Shown here piece after piece: positions 1 through 13,753 of a stretch of DNA of 64,000 bases (position 1 is the first letter of the stretch; each line of letters starts with the position of its first letter). Made by a program: the position numbers and the translations under genes. Location: positions 5,084,001 through 5,148,000 of the forward strand of contig CM082581.2 in the NCBI GenBank assembly GCA_040954595.2, written 5' to 3'. The notes below the pieces were generated by a model. The model was not told the origin of the DNA and made no database searches. It worked only from the letters and a program-made list of their open reading frames with translations. Source of the stretch: Balanoglossus misakiensis. Taxonomy: Eukaryota; Hemichordata.

Positions 1-2106
1 CAGGCCAAAGGTATGGGTAGGTTGCAATCCAACTGTCAAGTGATGTGCACTTTTTGTCTTGGAAGTGCTGTGGAATCGTAGACAATGTGTAGATTAGTGC
101 AGTGCCACCTTTAATGTCCTCCTCCATGAGTTTTCCGTCTCTTTCAATTTTATCTCCCCTGTCCCTTTTTTGTTACCCTCCACTTTTTTTTCTTTTTCTA
201 TTATCTTTCTGTCCCCTGAGTGTCTAAAAAAAACATCAATTAACCAGGAGTTGGAAAGTTTCAATTTTTTTTTTCACTTCCCCCCCCCCCCCCCCCCCCT
301 ATTGACTGATTTTTTGCAACTAAGCATTTTGAAAATTGTATTTGTCAAATGGTAAAACTTTGAAAATGATTTTGATAGTGACGCCCGAGAGAACCAAAAT
401 TCATGGATTTAGTACGCAAAAGTAGAAGAGTAGATTAAAGTTAAATCCACATTAGATGTAGACAGTAAAAAATATCGTAGTTCTAAAGGCACTCTCCCTG
501 ATTCACTGTGAAATGGACTAATCCAGCCGTACGGGACTGTGAGGAAGAGTTCATTTGGAACAGAATAATGGGGAAGCATAGAGTATCGTAGACATGCACG
601 TGTAGAGTACACAAGTAGTAAATGATCAGCGAATCACAACATCGATTAGCACAGCTGAATAATTTGCAAACCACTACATCAATCGGCATAGTAGAATTAT
701 CAGCAAATCACTGCATATTATCAATTTAATTCAGTGAAAATAAATCCACCAGATCATTTGAATTTTAGTTACATGTACATCTGGAGTCCATAGTGCAGGG
801 TGTCAAACCTAAATCCATTGCAAGAGACTTTGCTCCAACTTCATTGTCAATGTCATTGTCTAAACGAGATGACTAATCTACTATCTAACAAAAAAACCAC
901 ATACATATTTCATGCACTGTGGAGTTCAGATTTGATGATAAAATCTGCATAGGCCACTTTCATTGACCTTGAGTGACCTTACATCCTGGTCTATTGTTGG
1001 GACGACCCCATACACTATCGAATGTTATACACAACATTCATCCTTTTGTAACAGACAATATTCAAAATGGGATCTTCTAAGATGAGTTTGAGTGCACAGA
1101 TTCAACAGTCCTTTGAGTGTTCCAGACCTAATCTCAAAATGGCAAACTCATACCAACAAAATGCCAGGATGTAAAGGTCACATAGGGGTCATGAAAATAG
1201 CCTATTAGTTTTGTATATCACTAATATTTGTAGTGTCATAGTTGTATTATTTCAATGTGATTTCTTTATTATATAGAGTTGAGCAGTCAAAGTTCAGAAA
1301 TCTCTGTTATCTGACTCCATATCCCAGCATGCAGCATTTCATGACACACTGAATTGTTTGTGTGTGGCTTTCCATCATGTGATGAAAAATGCCAAACATG
1401 TATTCTCGTACTGGTATTTGATTTCACAATCCATGACATGCTACATCCTGGCATGGCTCTTCCTTGATATCTGTTGCAATCTGGGATTGGAGAATTTGAC
1501 AGAGAACATGGAACTTTCTGCCATGTGCAGTTTCGTATGTAGAGTAGAGTAGAGACAGATTTTGACTAGTATGGTTAGGTCATCTACAATAGAAATTACC
1601 ACAGCTTGCCCATTTGATGTGAACAGAGTTTAAATTTTTGTTACTCTCACCGTACGGGCCGATAAAATTGACTGAAAGCAGCTTGCAATTACAACACCAA
1701 AGTCAAACAAAATTATTAACATACATCACATTAAAACGGCAAGTTACAGTAATTTCTGTTGTAATTTATTTGGTCATCTACTTTTGGCAAAAAAAAGTTG
1801 TGTCTCATTTAGTGTAAACATGTCATGTGCAGGGTAAGTATCATGTGACATTGTCATACCTAAAAGCAAGGCCCTGTCTGCATCTGTAGAGATGTGCTTG
1901 TGTTAGAACACTCTATACAAATGAAGACATGGTCCATACGACACACTTAAATGCAAAGTAAGAGCAGTCCACATGAAGCGGTACCATTCCATATAACATG
2001 GCTTGGCTCCACTGGGCTTATCAAATTCTAGACTAGTCAAAATTGCAGCGCAGATGAAGGTAGGGCCACGCCATGGTTGTTTATTAACTGCTGTTCATTT
2101 TCACAG
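1..2106. other. Non-coding stretch, probably intron of the gene ending at 3428
   Basis: I see no convincing coding exon here. The stretch is AT-rich, has a poly-C run near 281-299, and ends in a splice acceptor (TCACAG at 2101-2106) that opens the long exon at 2107. It is therefore most simply the last intron of that gene, with earlier exons outside the window. Small open frames lack codon structure or recognisable motifs. Confidence 0.5.
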
Positions 2107-3428
2107 ATCTTTTTGATCTTGTAGCCCATGCTCAGCATGACCGCATGGACGATCAGCGCGGTACCTCCGCCAACTTCGAGCTGCCCGAGTTCCTGAAGGT
2201 GCAGGCCGCGAGGAACGGCGCCGCCGGTGGCAACAAGCTGAAGAGGTCGCCTCCAGTGCACAAGGAGAAGACGATGTCCCAGTGGTCGTCCAAGTCGGCC
2301 TCGGATTCGGAGAACGTCGACGACGTCCACGGCAGGGGTTCGGAAGCCGAGAGGGTCGCCATGTACTACCCTCCTCCCCGACCTCACTCCACGCCGCCCA
2401 TCCGGCAACTCCAGACGATGGATTTGAGTCTGCAGGACGGCGTGCTCCCCACCCACCACGAGGCCGACTTCGTCTTCGGGTCGCGGGGAGGGAGACTCAC
2501 GCCGGAGTTCAACGACTCGGGCCTCCTGGGCAGCAGCTACCGGGAGCAGAATCCACCCATGGAGGTGTCGTTCCTCAACGACGACAGCAGACACTCGGCG
2601 AGACCCGCGCTGACCAAGAGCAAGAGTCTGTCGAGGAACCGCGACGACCTGAGCCGTCTCAGTCCGGCCGTCTTCAGCCGGGAGCACAGCCACAACCACC
2701 GCTCCAGCCCGGTGGTCAGGTTCAACATGGACGTGGCGGACGGCGGTCCGAACACGACGGTGGTCGAATCGACCGACGTCGAGAAATCGGACGCTCTCGA
2801 CATTGACGATCTGGACGCCACGATCACGGCGTCGGAAATTCCGATGCCCTCGCCTCCCACTCCGAAGGACGTCGACACCACGTACGATTTCGGAGAGGCC
2901 AACTACAGTCCGCCTCCACCATTGACTTCTCAGGAACGTGCTGCCTTGACCGCAAGGACGGCCAACGCGGGCGGGGCGGTCAGAAACCCTCCCCCTGTTC
3001 CCCCGAAACCAACTCTGAAAGGAAAGACTCAGAAAGGCGTGACGGACGCGCAGCCAGAGAAAAGACCGGATAATTTGGTCTTGAAATCAAAAGATACTGA
3101 GCAGGGGGCCAGCAACCTGTCCTCGACCGACATTTCAACTTCGCCGGTGCCTTCGCCGTCGACGCACGACCTGTTTTTCACTCCGTCGCCCGAGGAAGGG
3201 CAAGGCGAGAGAGACAAGATGGCCGCCGGCAGTCAGGTCACCCCTCTGACAACGACAAGCAAGCTGGACGACGACCGATCGCTGGGACGGAGCATCATGG
3301 GCGAGCAGTACAGCATCCTGAAGAACCGCCAGAGCCGTTCGCGCTCGGGCATCAGCGTTCCCTCGGACAGCAATAACGTGATTCAGCTGGGCAAGGATGC
3401 TGACAAACTGAGGATCACTTTTGTGTAG
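2107..3428 (+). CDS. Terminal coding exon of an unidentified protein with a PDZ-binding C-terminus
   Basis: The frame is open from the acceptor at 2106 through the stop at 3426-3428, about 440 residues, so this is a last exon and not a whole gene; the first Met (2145) is internal. The exon is GC-rich with strong coding bias inside AT-rich flanks. The protein is low-complexity, rich in Ser, Pro, Asp and Arg, with SH3-ligand-like PPPVPPKP and PSPPTP segments. It ends in ...LRITFV, a class I PDZ ligand (Thr at -2, Val at 0). It has no membrane segment or folded-domain signature. Such tails are typical of cytoplasmic ends of adhesion or receptor proteins, but I do not recognise the family. Upstream exons would decide it. 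Confidence 0.75.
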
Positions 3429-6239
3429 TCTGCAGCTTGTGGCGATCGCCGGTGTAGTGTTGCTGTATCTATCAACTTTGCCGGAACGTGCGGGCAACTC
3501 TTTTGAGACTAAAAGAATTCTTCACTGATGCTTTGAAAATTGTGCGCAGCATTCGACATGACCACCCTCGCTCGACAAAAATCTTTTACTGAATAGAATT
3601 GTAGCCATAACAGTCGCATACTTATTGTGGCCTGATCCACTTTGACAGAGAGATGATTTGCTGCTAACAGTACTTTCCATAGCTGTCGTAACTGCCATAC
3701 GCTGTATTTTCCTTTTTGCTTCTAGGATTTATTTGTATATATGGAGACTTTGAACACACACACCCCCATTCAGGTATTCTCAACGTGGCTGACTAAAATT
3801 ATACATACTTGCATAACTCCCATTTCTCAAATAAATGTGTCTCACATTTATAAAAACTATAAACTGCATGGACACTTTCCTTGTCATTTTGACATTATTC
3901 GACAACATGTAAATAAGTTGCATTTTTACTTTTAATCGAATTTCTTTTGACTGTTGGTATGAAGTGTTTTATAACTTTTGTTGATATGCAAATTGTAAAT
4001 AGTCATCACAAAAAAGTAAAAAAAAAAAGATATTATGAGGGACAGGAATGCAGAAGTTTCAAAAAAGTGGTTTATTATTATTTTCTGAATTTAGAATATC
4101 ACTGCCACATTTAATGTCCTCCTGACATTTATACATATGACTTTGAGGAGAAAATTATAACCCAAGGGGTCAATTTAATGTGACTAGCCTTTGCCATGGA
4201 AACAATGACTGCCCACTGACTGCTGTAAAATAACAGATGAAATGAGCAGTGAAATACAAATTATGTAGCCATAGCAACAATATAATTTTTTTATGAAGAA
4301 TCAGTATTTCCTAAACAATTATCCGGTATGTTTGATAATATATATAAATATGAAAATAACCACATCATGAATTCATTTTTGTATCTCGTAAATAAAACTG
4401 AATTCTAGTTTTTAAATCATTAGTATTTGAGTATTGTAAATCTGACAGAATATTGTATTGTGCCATATGTTGGAATGAGCAGTATATTCTTGGAGAATGG
4501 ATGTTTATATCAGTTTATTAATCCCAATGTTAGTGTCTGTCTGTCAAACACTGTAGTAAACTGTTTGTACAGATTCACCAATGAAATCTATCCCCTGTAC
4601 TTAAAACCTGTCCTTGTCAATTTCACGTTTTCACCATTTGTACATAAATCTAATTTTGTACATACGACACTTGTATATTTTTTCCGGTGGTGGCATTTAC
4701 ACAAGAAAACAATTGTATTCTTCTGTACATGAAACAAGAGTTGTACAAAATCATGTGCCTTTAAAGGGAAAAAAACAATATAATGCAGCTTTGATTCAGT
4801 ATTATATTATTATTATTATTTAGTAATGAAATGAACCATATTGGTGTGAATAACAACATATATTGTTTGGGTTATATTACAATATTACAATACAAATACC
4901 TTATAAAAAAATCTTGCAGTAGGTTTTTCCAACTCTGACTACCCTCTCCTCAAATTCTGACAGTATTCAAAACATGCTGATAACATTACAAATGCACAAG
5001 TTCATATTGTATCGACAGAAATCAAAAAGACATGCAAAGTTTGGGTATTCAGTCACATTTGTCCCTTAAAATTCAAACCGTCTGAAAATGTTGGCTGTTG
5101 TTATATTATACCATCGTCCAGCCATTTTAATTTGAAATTGTGATTTTTGATATCATTCTGGTAATATTCCAGGTATGTTTTTTATTTTTAATGTAAATAT
5201 GAGCGTGGTTGATCTACGAGTGGGAAAACAAAAAGAACTGGAATATGTACCAAAATTTATCATTCGTGCTGATAACTTGTTTGCAGGTATATGCAATACT
5301 CTCACAGCCAAACTATGAATTGTACATGTCATTGGTTTAGTGTTGCAATATAAACCACTCTGAGGTGAGCTAAAATGTGTTAGAGTTTGGAAAAACTTAC
5401 TGCAGCTCTGATGCCATAGCATCTGGTTACACCCAAAATAGTGTGAATGTTATTTTCTACTAAACTATAACCACCACATATCACACAAGAAATAAAAAAA
5501 AGTTACTAAAGTTACTTATAAAAAAAATCTTGGGTGTGTATCTTGTGTATTGTGTGGCATGTGAGGAGAGAGAGTTGTCTTATGCTGTGACCTTTGAACC
5601 CAAATGATAAATCAACCTTGCAAAGATAAATATAGCTATCTGTTAATATGAACACACAAGTTTTAAAACAAATGACTACAGACTGGACACCTTACTTCAG
5701 CCCAAACGAATCGCCAAATGAAAACCTGTAATCTTGGGGGTAATTTCTTGATGTATGAAAACTGAATCCATTCCTAAGACCAGCTTGCAAACTATGAATG
5801 CATGTTCATAACACTACATCACATGATGGTTGTACCACAGTCCTGTTATAGTTCTGAAATAGGCAGAATTGAAAAAGCTCAGGTACGTGTACCTTGAAGA
5901 GTAATAAAGTTATCAACGAACATTTTGCCACCAAAGAAACCTACCAGACAGTCATCTTGTCATGATAAAGGTAAATTATGAAAAGAAGAAAGGGTTCGTG
6001 TCATCAATAGTGAGGGCGCTATACATTATATTTGCATGTTGAAAGTTACACATAAGCGTTGCTGACAATTTTCAAATCAAACAGCTGTTGTTCAAATTTT
6101 AGCAGCAGTGAATTATTCAACATGAGAGAAAAGCAGACAAACAATGTCGAATAGGTGACCATCTGGACAAAGATATTTGTCAGTGGGCTATACAGTGACA
6201 TTGTATTCGTGTTACAGTAACAAAAACTGCAGTTTTAAC
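3429..6239. other. 3' UTR of the preceding gene, then intergenic sequence
   Basis: After the stop at 3428 the sequence becomes AT-rich. AATAAA-type signals appear near 3830 and 4390, so the 3' UTR plausibly ends by about 4,400. From there to 6,240 I see only short chance frames, an ATT-rich run near 4800-4820 and no RNA gene. Confidence 0.45.
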
Positions 6240-8309
6240 GTTTAAATACTTTATTTCATTCATTTACAAATTCAATAACACAATTATAAATTCACAAAAT
6301 GCAAAAGAAAACATAGAAAAACTGAAAGAATTTTATCATACCTTTACTATTTTATCCAAGATAAATATAATACATTTTAGTATTATTTCAATTTGGTGTT
6401 TCACAGCAAATCAATTCACAGCTTTCCAAAATCAATGTTTTTCTTAAAAAGGGTTTTTAACAAAGACAGTCATATCCAGCAGTGTAAAAAATAAATGAAA
6501 ATTAAAAAAAGTAAAATGCTGGATGGATGTGGCAGTGGAGTTGCTGTACACATCATTTCAAATCAAACTGTAAACCAAAAAAAATACAACAATATTCCGA
6601 GAAGTTGTTCCATGTCTATTAAAAGTTACATCAATGTCAGCATATAAAATTCATTCCGCATACTTTTATTTCTCCATATTTCTGTCATCCTCCATTCTCT
6701 TTTATATCATTTTATTATATTAAAAGGCCACTGTAGTAGTCTCTCAGGCACTTTATACAGAAATCTCAGCTGTAGAATTTAAAATCGCCCAATATATACA
6801 AATGTTTCACCAGCTGTGGCAAATTTCATTGCTTGTAAGAACAAGTCTGAAACATTTCATTCTCAAAGACATACTCCCTGTTTTGATTATACCAGGGGTA
6901 AATAATAACTTTTTAAATGACTTTGGAATAGACTTGTGCGATCAAATTTAAACACTTACCAAGGTCTGCACAACACATATTCACACATATCAATGCACTG
7001 TATATTCACTTTATAGTAACTACATATATATGCTGATTTCAAAATTGAACAAAAACACACTGTAAGTATGTATGTATGGATAAAAGTACACAAAGTACAA
7101 ATGTGCTCTCCCAAAGTTGCAAAACACGAACTTGAATATGTTATGTCCATTTCATACCGCCCCCATCAAAGATGAACAATGCACAGTAAAAGCCTCAGGT
7201 TACATCTGATATGATGATCATTTACAAAAGCACTTTTCCCAATTCTCCAATTTTATGCGTGGTTTACCAATACTACCGTATTTACAAGCTCCCTGACCCA
7301 TATTAGGAAATATGCGTAAGTTGGTATTAGACAATGCATAGCATATTAATTTTGTAATTTCCAATCCATGTGTAAATGAATAATTACCACTGACTTGTCC
7401 CTGGATAATATGACAACACAGATCCCAATATTATTAGTTTTAAAAATAATTTACAAGCAATCCATGCCTATCGTGAGAACTTTTTTGTTATTAAAACTCC
7501 TTTACCCAAATACGGTATTTTACAAATATTCACACCTTTTTTTATTGAACTGCCCTCAATAACACCATTCTATACACATTCCTGCTGTACAGCTAACTTT
7601 CCATGTATCTGTATATCTATGTAATGTTAAATACAACACATAACTCATGCACAGTTGTCATGCGTTCAACACAAGCAGCATTTAGTAGTCTATATCACCC
7701 AGTTGGAAAGAATCATCTAAAGCAAACCATTTACCTTGTAAATGTAAGAGCCCACTCTTAGAAGAAATATTAGCAGCTTTTCCCAAACTTCCCAGTGCCA
7801 TGGACAGCTCTGCCTTTTTTCTTTTTCCGTTGTCCATGACAACACCATTCAACCATGTTGAGGAAGTCAGTGTTTCTAAGTGCAGTGCGCTAGTCTGGCC
7901 CAAAATATTGACAACCACACATTTTGAAGTTTAACTCTTTCACCCCCAGTTCCCTCTATAGAGGTCCAACTTCACCAAAGACAACAATGCACTTGGACCG
8001 GACCATAGTGTTGAAAGGGTTTAAAGGTTTCGCGTAAGTACATGGTGTAGCAGAGCGATCTCCACCTTGGCTGCTGATAGCTGAGTAGATATCCACATTG
8101 AGTACAGAAGAGTCAAATGGACCAACACAATTTACAGACACTTGTACCACAAACGCATACTTAGCAGAAAGCCATGAAGTTGCCTCACAGAAGTTCAAGA
8201 CGCAAATGCTATATCCAAAAGAAATACATTTGTCATGTACATCACACCTGGATTTCTTCTGTCTCTCCACTAACTCTCTCCCGAAACTCTACCTGGTCAC
8301 TGTCAAAGG
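6240..8309 (-). other. Region downstream of PACRGL, possible long 3' UTR
   Basis: This lies directly after the PACRGL stop in its transcription direction. A minus-strand AATAAA lies near 6250 (plus strand TTTATT), so the 2-kb stretch may be 3' UTR. A minus-strand frame at 7682-7918 has protein-like composition (basic GKRKK segment, Leu/Ser-rich) but no Met, no clear acceptor and no family I recognise. A second minus frame at 7956-8270 is similar. I do not call either as a gene. Confidence 0.35.
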
Positions 8310-11474
<3,165 letters not shown>

Positions 11475-11700
11475 TTTCGAAGGGATTATTGAAAGATGCA
11501 ACTGTGAATGTCAAGCCGGGGGAGCTATTTCACGTTCTGTTCGCACACGCAGGTGTCATTCCCTTCCAAGGGTGGTAAATTTGACTTTGTTTTGCTTGCG
11601 AAACTTTGTCAATTTACGGCGGCTGCCATTTTGCTAACGGAATTGTGGGTAGTGACAACATGGGGCATGCGTAGTGGTTGCTATGGCAGCGGGTCGATGT
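11475..11700 (-). promoter_or_regulatory. Probable PACRGL promoter region
   Basis: The sequence upstream of the PACRGL start codon is locally GC/CpG richer than its flanks. It contains a YY1-like GCTGCCATTTTGC around 11621-11634 and an X-box-like palindrome at 11677-11690. There is no clear TATA box. The transcription start cannot be placed exactly. Confidence 0.4.
11677..11690. promoter_or_regulatory. RFX X-box-like palindrome
   Basis: GTTGCTATGGCAGC matches the RFX X-box consensus (GTTGCCATGGCAAC form) at 12 of 14 positions, as two imperfect inverted half-sites. It sits about 200 bp upstream of the PACRGL ATG, the usual distance for RFX-controlled ciliary genes. Assignment is by motif and position only. 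Confidence 0.5.
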
Positions 11701-12034
11701 TCACGAAGTTGAAAACCAGCATATCTCTCTTCCCAGGCACAGATACTGCAGGAAAACTGCGAAGTTATAATTTTCTGTGAATGTGATGTACACAGTTTCT
11801 CTCGAGCACACCACAGAGCCAGCGTAACATTGCGTGACGGAATCGCGCAGCCAAAAGCCCGGCCTCCAGCTTCCCGATCTGTATTTCTGCAACGGCAGCA
11901 AAAATCATATAAATATTAGGTAAAAATTATAAATTGGCGATTGAACTGGCCAAAGTGACTTGTAGTAATATGCAAACAAAAGAATGGGACGGAACTAGCA
12001 ATGCCGAAAGCAAATCATTTAACAAAAAAGTTTT

Positions 12035-12059
12035 GTGTGTGTGTGTGTGTGTGTGTGTG
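12035..12059. repeat. (GT)n microsatellite
   Basis: A pure GT run of about 12 units lies between the PACRGL promoter and the split U6 gene. I see nothing else in 11,900-12,220. Confidence 0.9.
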
Positions 12060-12220
12060 CTTGTATTCAGCAAAAGTGTTGCGATGGCAGCCTAGGCTAC
12101 TTCGGAAAGTTGGGACTGAAACCAGGTTTAGAAAGGCGGGAAATAAAAAAAATAATAAGTGAAACTTGTTAACAGCACTGTCTTGTAGACTCGGTTATCA
12201 CCACCTAACTTTTATTGGGA

Positions 12221-12266
12221 AAAAAAAGTTGGAACGCTTCACGAATTTGCGTGTCATCCTTGCTGC
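12221..12266 (-). pseudogene. U6: U6 snRNA gene, 3' part, interrupted
   Basis: Read on the minus strand, this is the 3' third of U6 snRNA: GCAAGGATGACACGCAAA, then TTCGTGAAGCGTTCC, followed by a T-run that would be the Pol III terminator. The match stops abruptly at the insertion point near 12262-12266. The 5' part is found 18.6 kb away at 30906-30976, so one gene has been split. It cannot make U6 as it stands. Confidence 0.93.
12260..12266. repeat. Left 7-bp direct repeat (target-site duplication)
   Basis: TTGCTGC here is repeated exactly at 21583-21589 (between the two element copies) and at 30906-30912 (right flank), spaced exactly 9,323 bp apart. Length and position fit the 6-7 bp target-site duplication reported for Dada elements. 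Canonical U6 has TTGCGC here, so the repeat carries one extra T. Confidence 0.75.
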
Positions 12267-12292
12267 CTGTGTTCGCCCAAAGTTCTCTGTGA

Positions 12293-12360
12293 AATTGGAA
12301 CGAAATTGGAACGGCTCTAGCCAATCACAGCTAGGCACTCGTTCCAATTTCGTTCCAATT
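12293..12360. repeat. Subterminal inverted repeat of copy 1
   Basis: A perfect 21-bp arm at 12293-12313 (AATTGGAACGAAATTGGAACG) is mirrored at 12340-12360 with a 26-bp spacer. Each arm has two GGAACG-type boxes. The same box occurs in U6 (AAATTGGAACGA) and near the right end of the element (TTTTGGAACGGG at about 21546). Possible transposase-binding sites. Confidence 0.8.
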
Positions 12361-12435
12361 CTTTTGGATGCTCAGCCAATCAGCGCCCGTTGTTAGGACG
12401 CTGAATACGCTGAATCTTGGAGACCTAAAATTGGA

Positions 12436-12476
12436 ACACGGCCGCCATTGTTATTCCTTCACAAGCGATGAAAGAG
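12436..12476 (+). promoter_or_regulatory. Transposase promoter/5' exon with YY1-like site, copy 1
   Basis: GGCCGCCATTGTT near 12439 is the reverse complement of the YY1/initiator motif AANATGGCGGC. It is followed by a short putative first exon ending GATGAAAGAG before a consensus donor (GTAAGT at 12477). If the next exon starts at 13754, this ATG adds MKE in frame; if it starts at 13752, the ATG is a short upstream frame. Confidence 0.45.
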
Positions 12477-13194
12477 GTAAGTTCGATTATGAATCTCTCC
12501 GTCATTTTTGCGAAAATAACAATTTAAACCAGGTAGAAATGTTCCTTTTGGGTTGGAAATGGTTGCCCCATGCTGGGATCGCAGAGGTTTTATGTCTGAA
12601 AAACGAAAACGGGAGGTGAAAAACAGCGTGTGTGTGGAACTTGTCCATTGTAATCTACGGTAAAGCTGACCGCTGGCTAATTTTTGAAGAATATTACTGA
12701 AAAAAATGAATGAATATGTTTCCGATAGTGTCCTTGTCTGTAACAGTTTTACGGGCGTGGAGTTAGGGCTGTGATCTTGTTCAGATGGTACGTTCACGTA
12801 CGATAAAATTAACGCTGGTGTTGGCCCATGCATTGTTGACATGATAACTTGCTAGCATGTGTACACAGCCTGCCATTGGTCCAAAGTTTGATCAGAGTAG
12901 TACTTATCTTTGATTAGTATGCATGTACTTTTGTGGCTAACATAAGCTATTTTGTGAAAGACTGTAGTGTTTTTGCATGTGTGAAAGCAACTTAATTAGG
13001 GTCGATCAACGCCATTGTCTCCTTTGTCAGACAGGCAGGTAAGTAAACAAACGCATTGTCACTCGAGAGACAACAGGAGGTGACTGTTAGGGGCTAACAA
13101 GTAGAGATCTAAATAATTTTACCCATTCTGCCTGCATTTTGTGCTTCGTAAATGAGGCAGAGAATGTTTTTCTACTCAGAGAAATGTGTGTACC

Positions 13195-13276
13195 GGCGTG
13201 GCGTGGGGTGCGCGTGGCGTGGCGTGGGTGCGCGTGGCGTGGCGTGGGTACGCGTGGCGTCGCGTGGGGTGACGCG
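13195..13276. repeat. GC-rich GGCGTG minisatellite in the 5' intron, copy 1
   Basis: Imperfect units of GCGTGGCGTGG(G)T recur about seven times and end in a second GGCCGCCATTG (YY1-like) motif. The patch is CpG-dense in an AT-rich intron. It could be a second promoter or an enhancer; no coding role is seen. Confidence 0.7.
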
Positions 13277-13753
13277 TGGCCGCCATTGTTTACTAAATTT
13301 GAGACGTCAAATGATACAATTTTTGTTCTTTGTGATCGTAGTACCAATACAGCCCCACAATAAGAAAAAATACTTGTAGTATATTGTGTGCTTGCTCATC
13401 GTTGAAACATATAGTTGAACCATCTGAATTATTTTACTGATAGTGTTTTTTTTTCTCCCTCTCTCCAAAGTCATTTTCCAGTCTATTCTATTATAACGAT
13501 TCAAGTGATTCTCTCAGGTATGTTAATTCAATTAGTATCAAAGTATTTATGCATGTGTAATTTTGATGATTTCAAAAAATTACTCAAAGTCAGCCTGATA
13601 CCTTTGTAGTGTGCATATTTTTCTTGAGTCAACCAGTGATTTTGTACAGTCAGTGGCTCACTGTATATGTTAGTAAACAATATGCAATTCATGTTAACAT
13701 GGGTGTTGTTTTTATTCATTGTGCGTTCAACACTTTTGTTTTTATTTACAGAG

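Noticed and set aside
98-115. TGCAGTGCCACCTTTAA near the window start, like the end of the 733-bp TTAA MITE
   Set aside because: It has an extra T before the TAA, and no partner end is visible, possibly because it lies before the window; also similar to 4098-4125. Too short to call.
2037-2806. Long frames antisense or shifted to the 2107-3428 exon (220 and 174 codons)
   Set aside because: Shadows of a GC-rich exon; Arg/Val/Gly-heavy composition and no motifs.
7682-8270. Two minus-strand frames downstream of PACRGL with protein-like composition
   Set aside because: No ATG or clear splice acceptors and no recognised family; left as a possible 3' UTR.
13139-13379. Plus-strand frames through the GGCGTG minisatellite
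   Set aside because: Produced by the GC-rich repeat; the intron location and lack of splice logic argue against coding.
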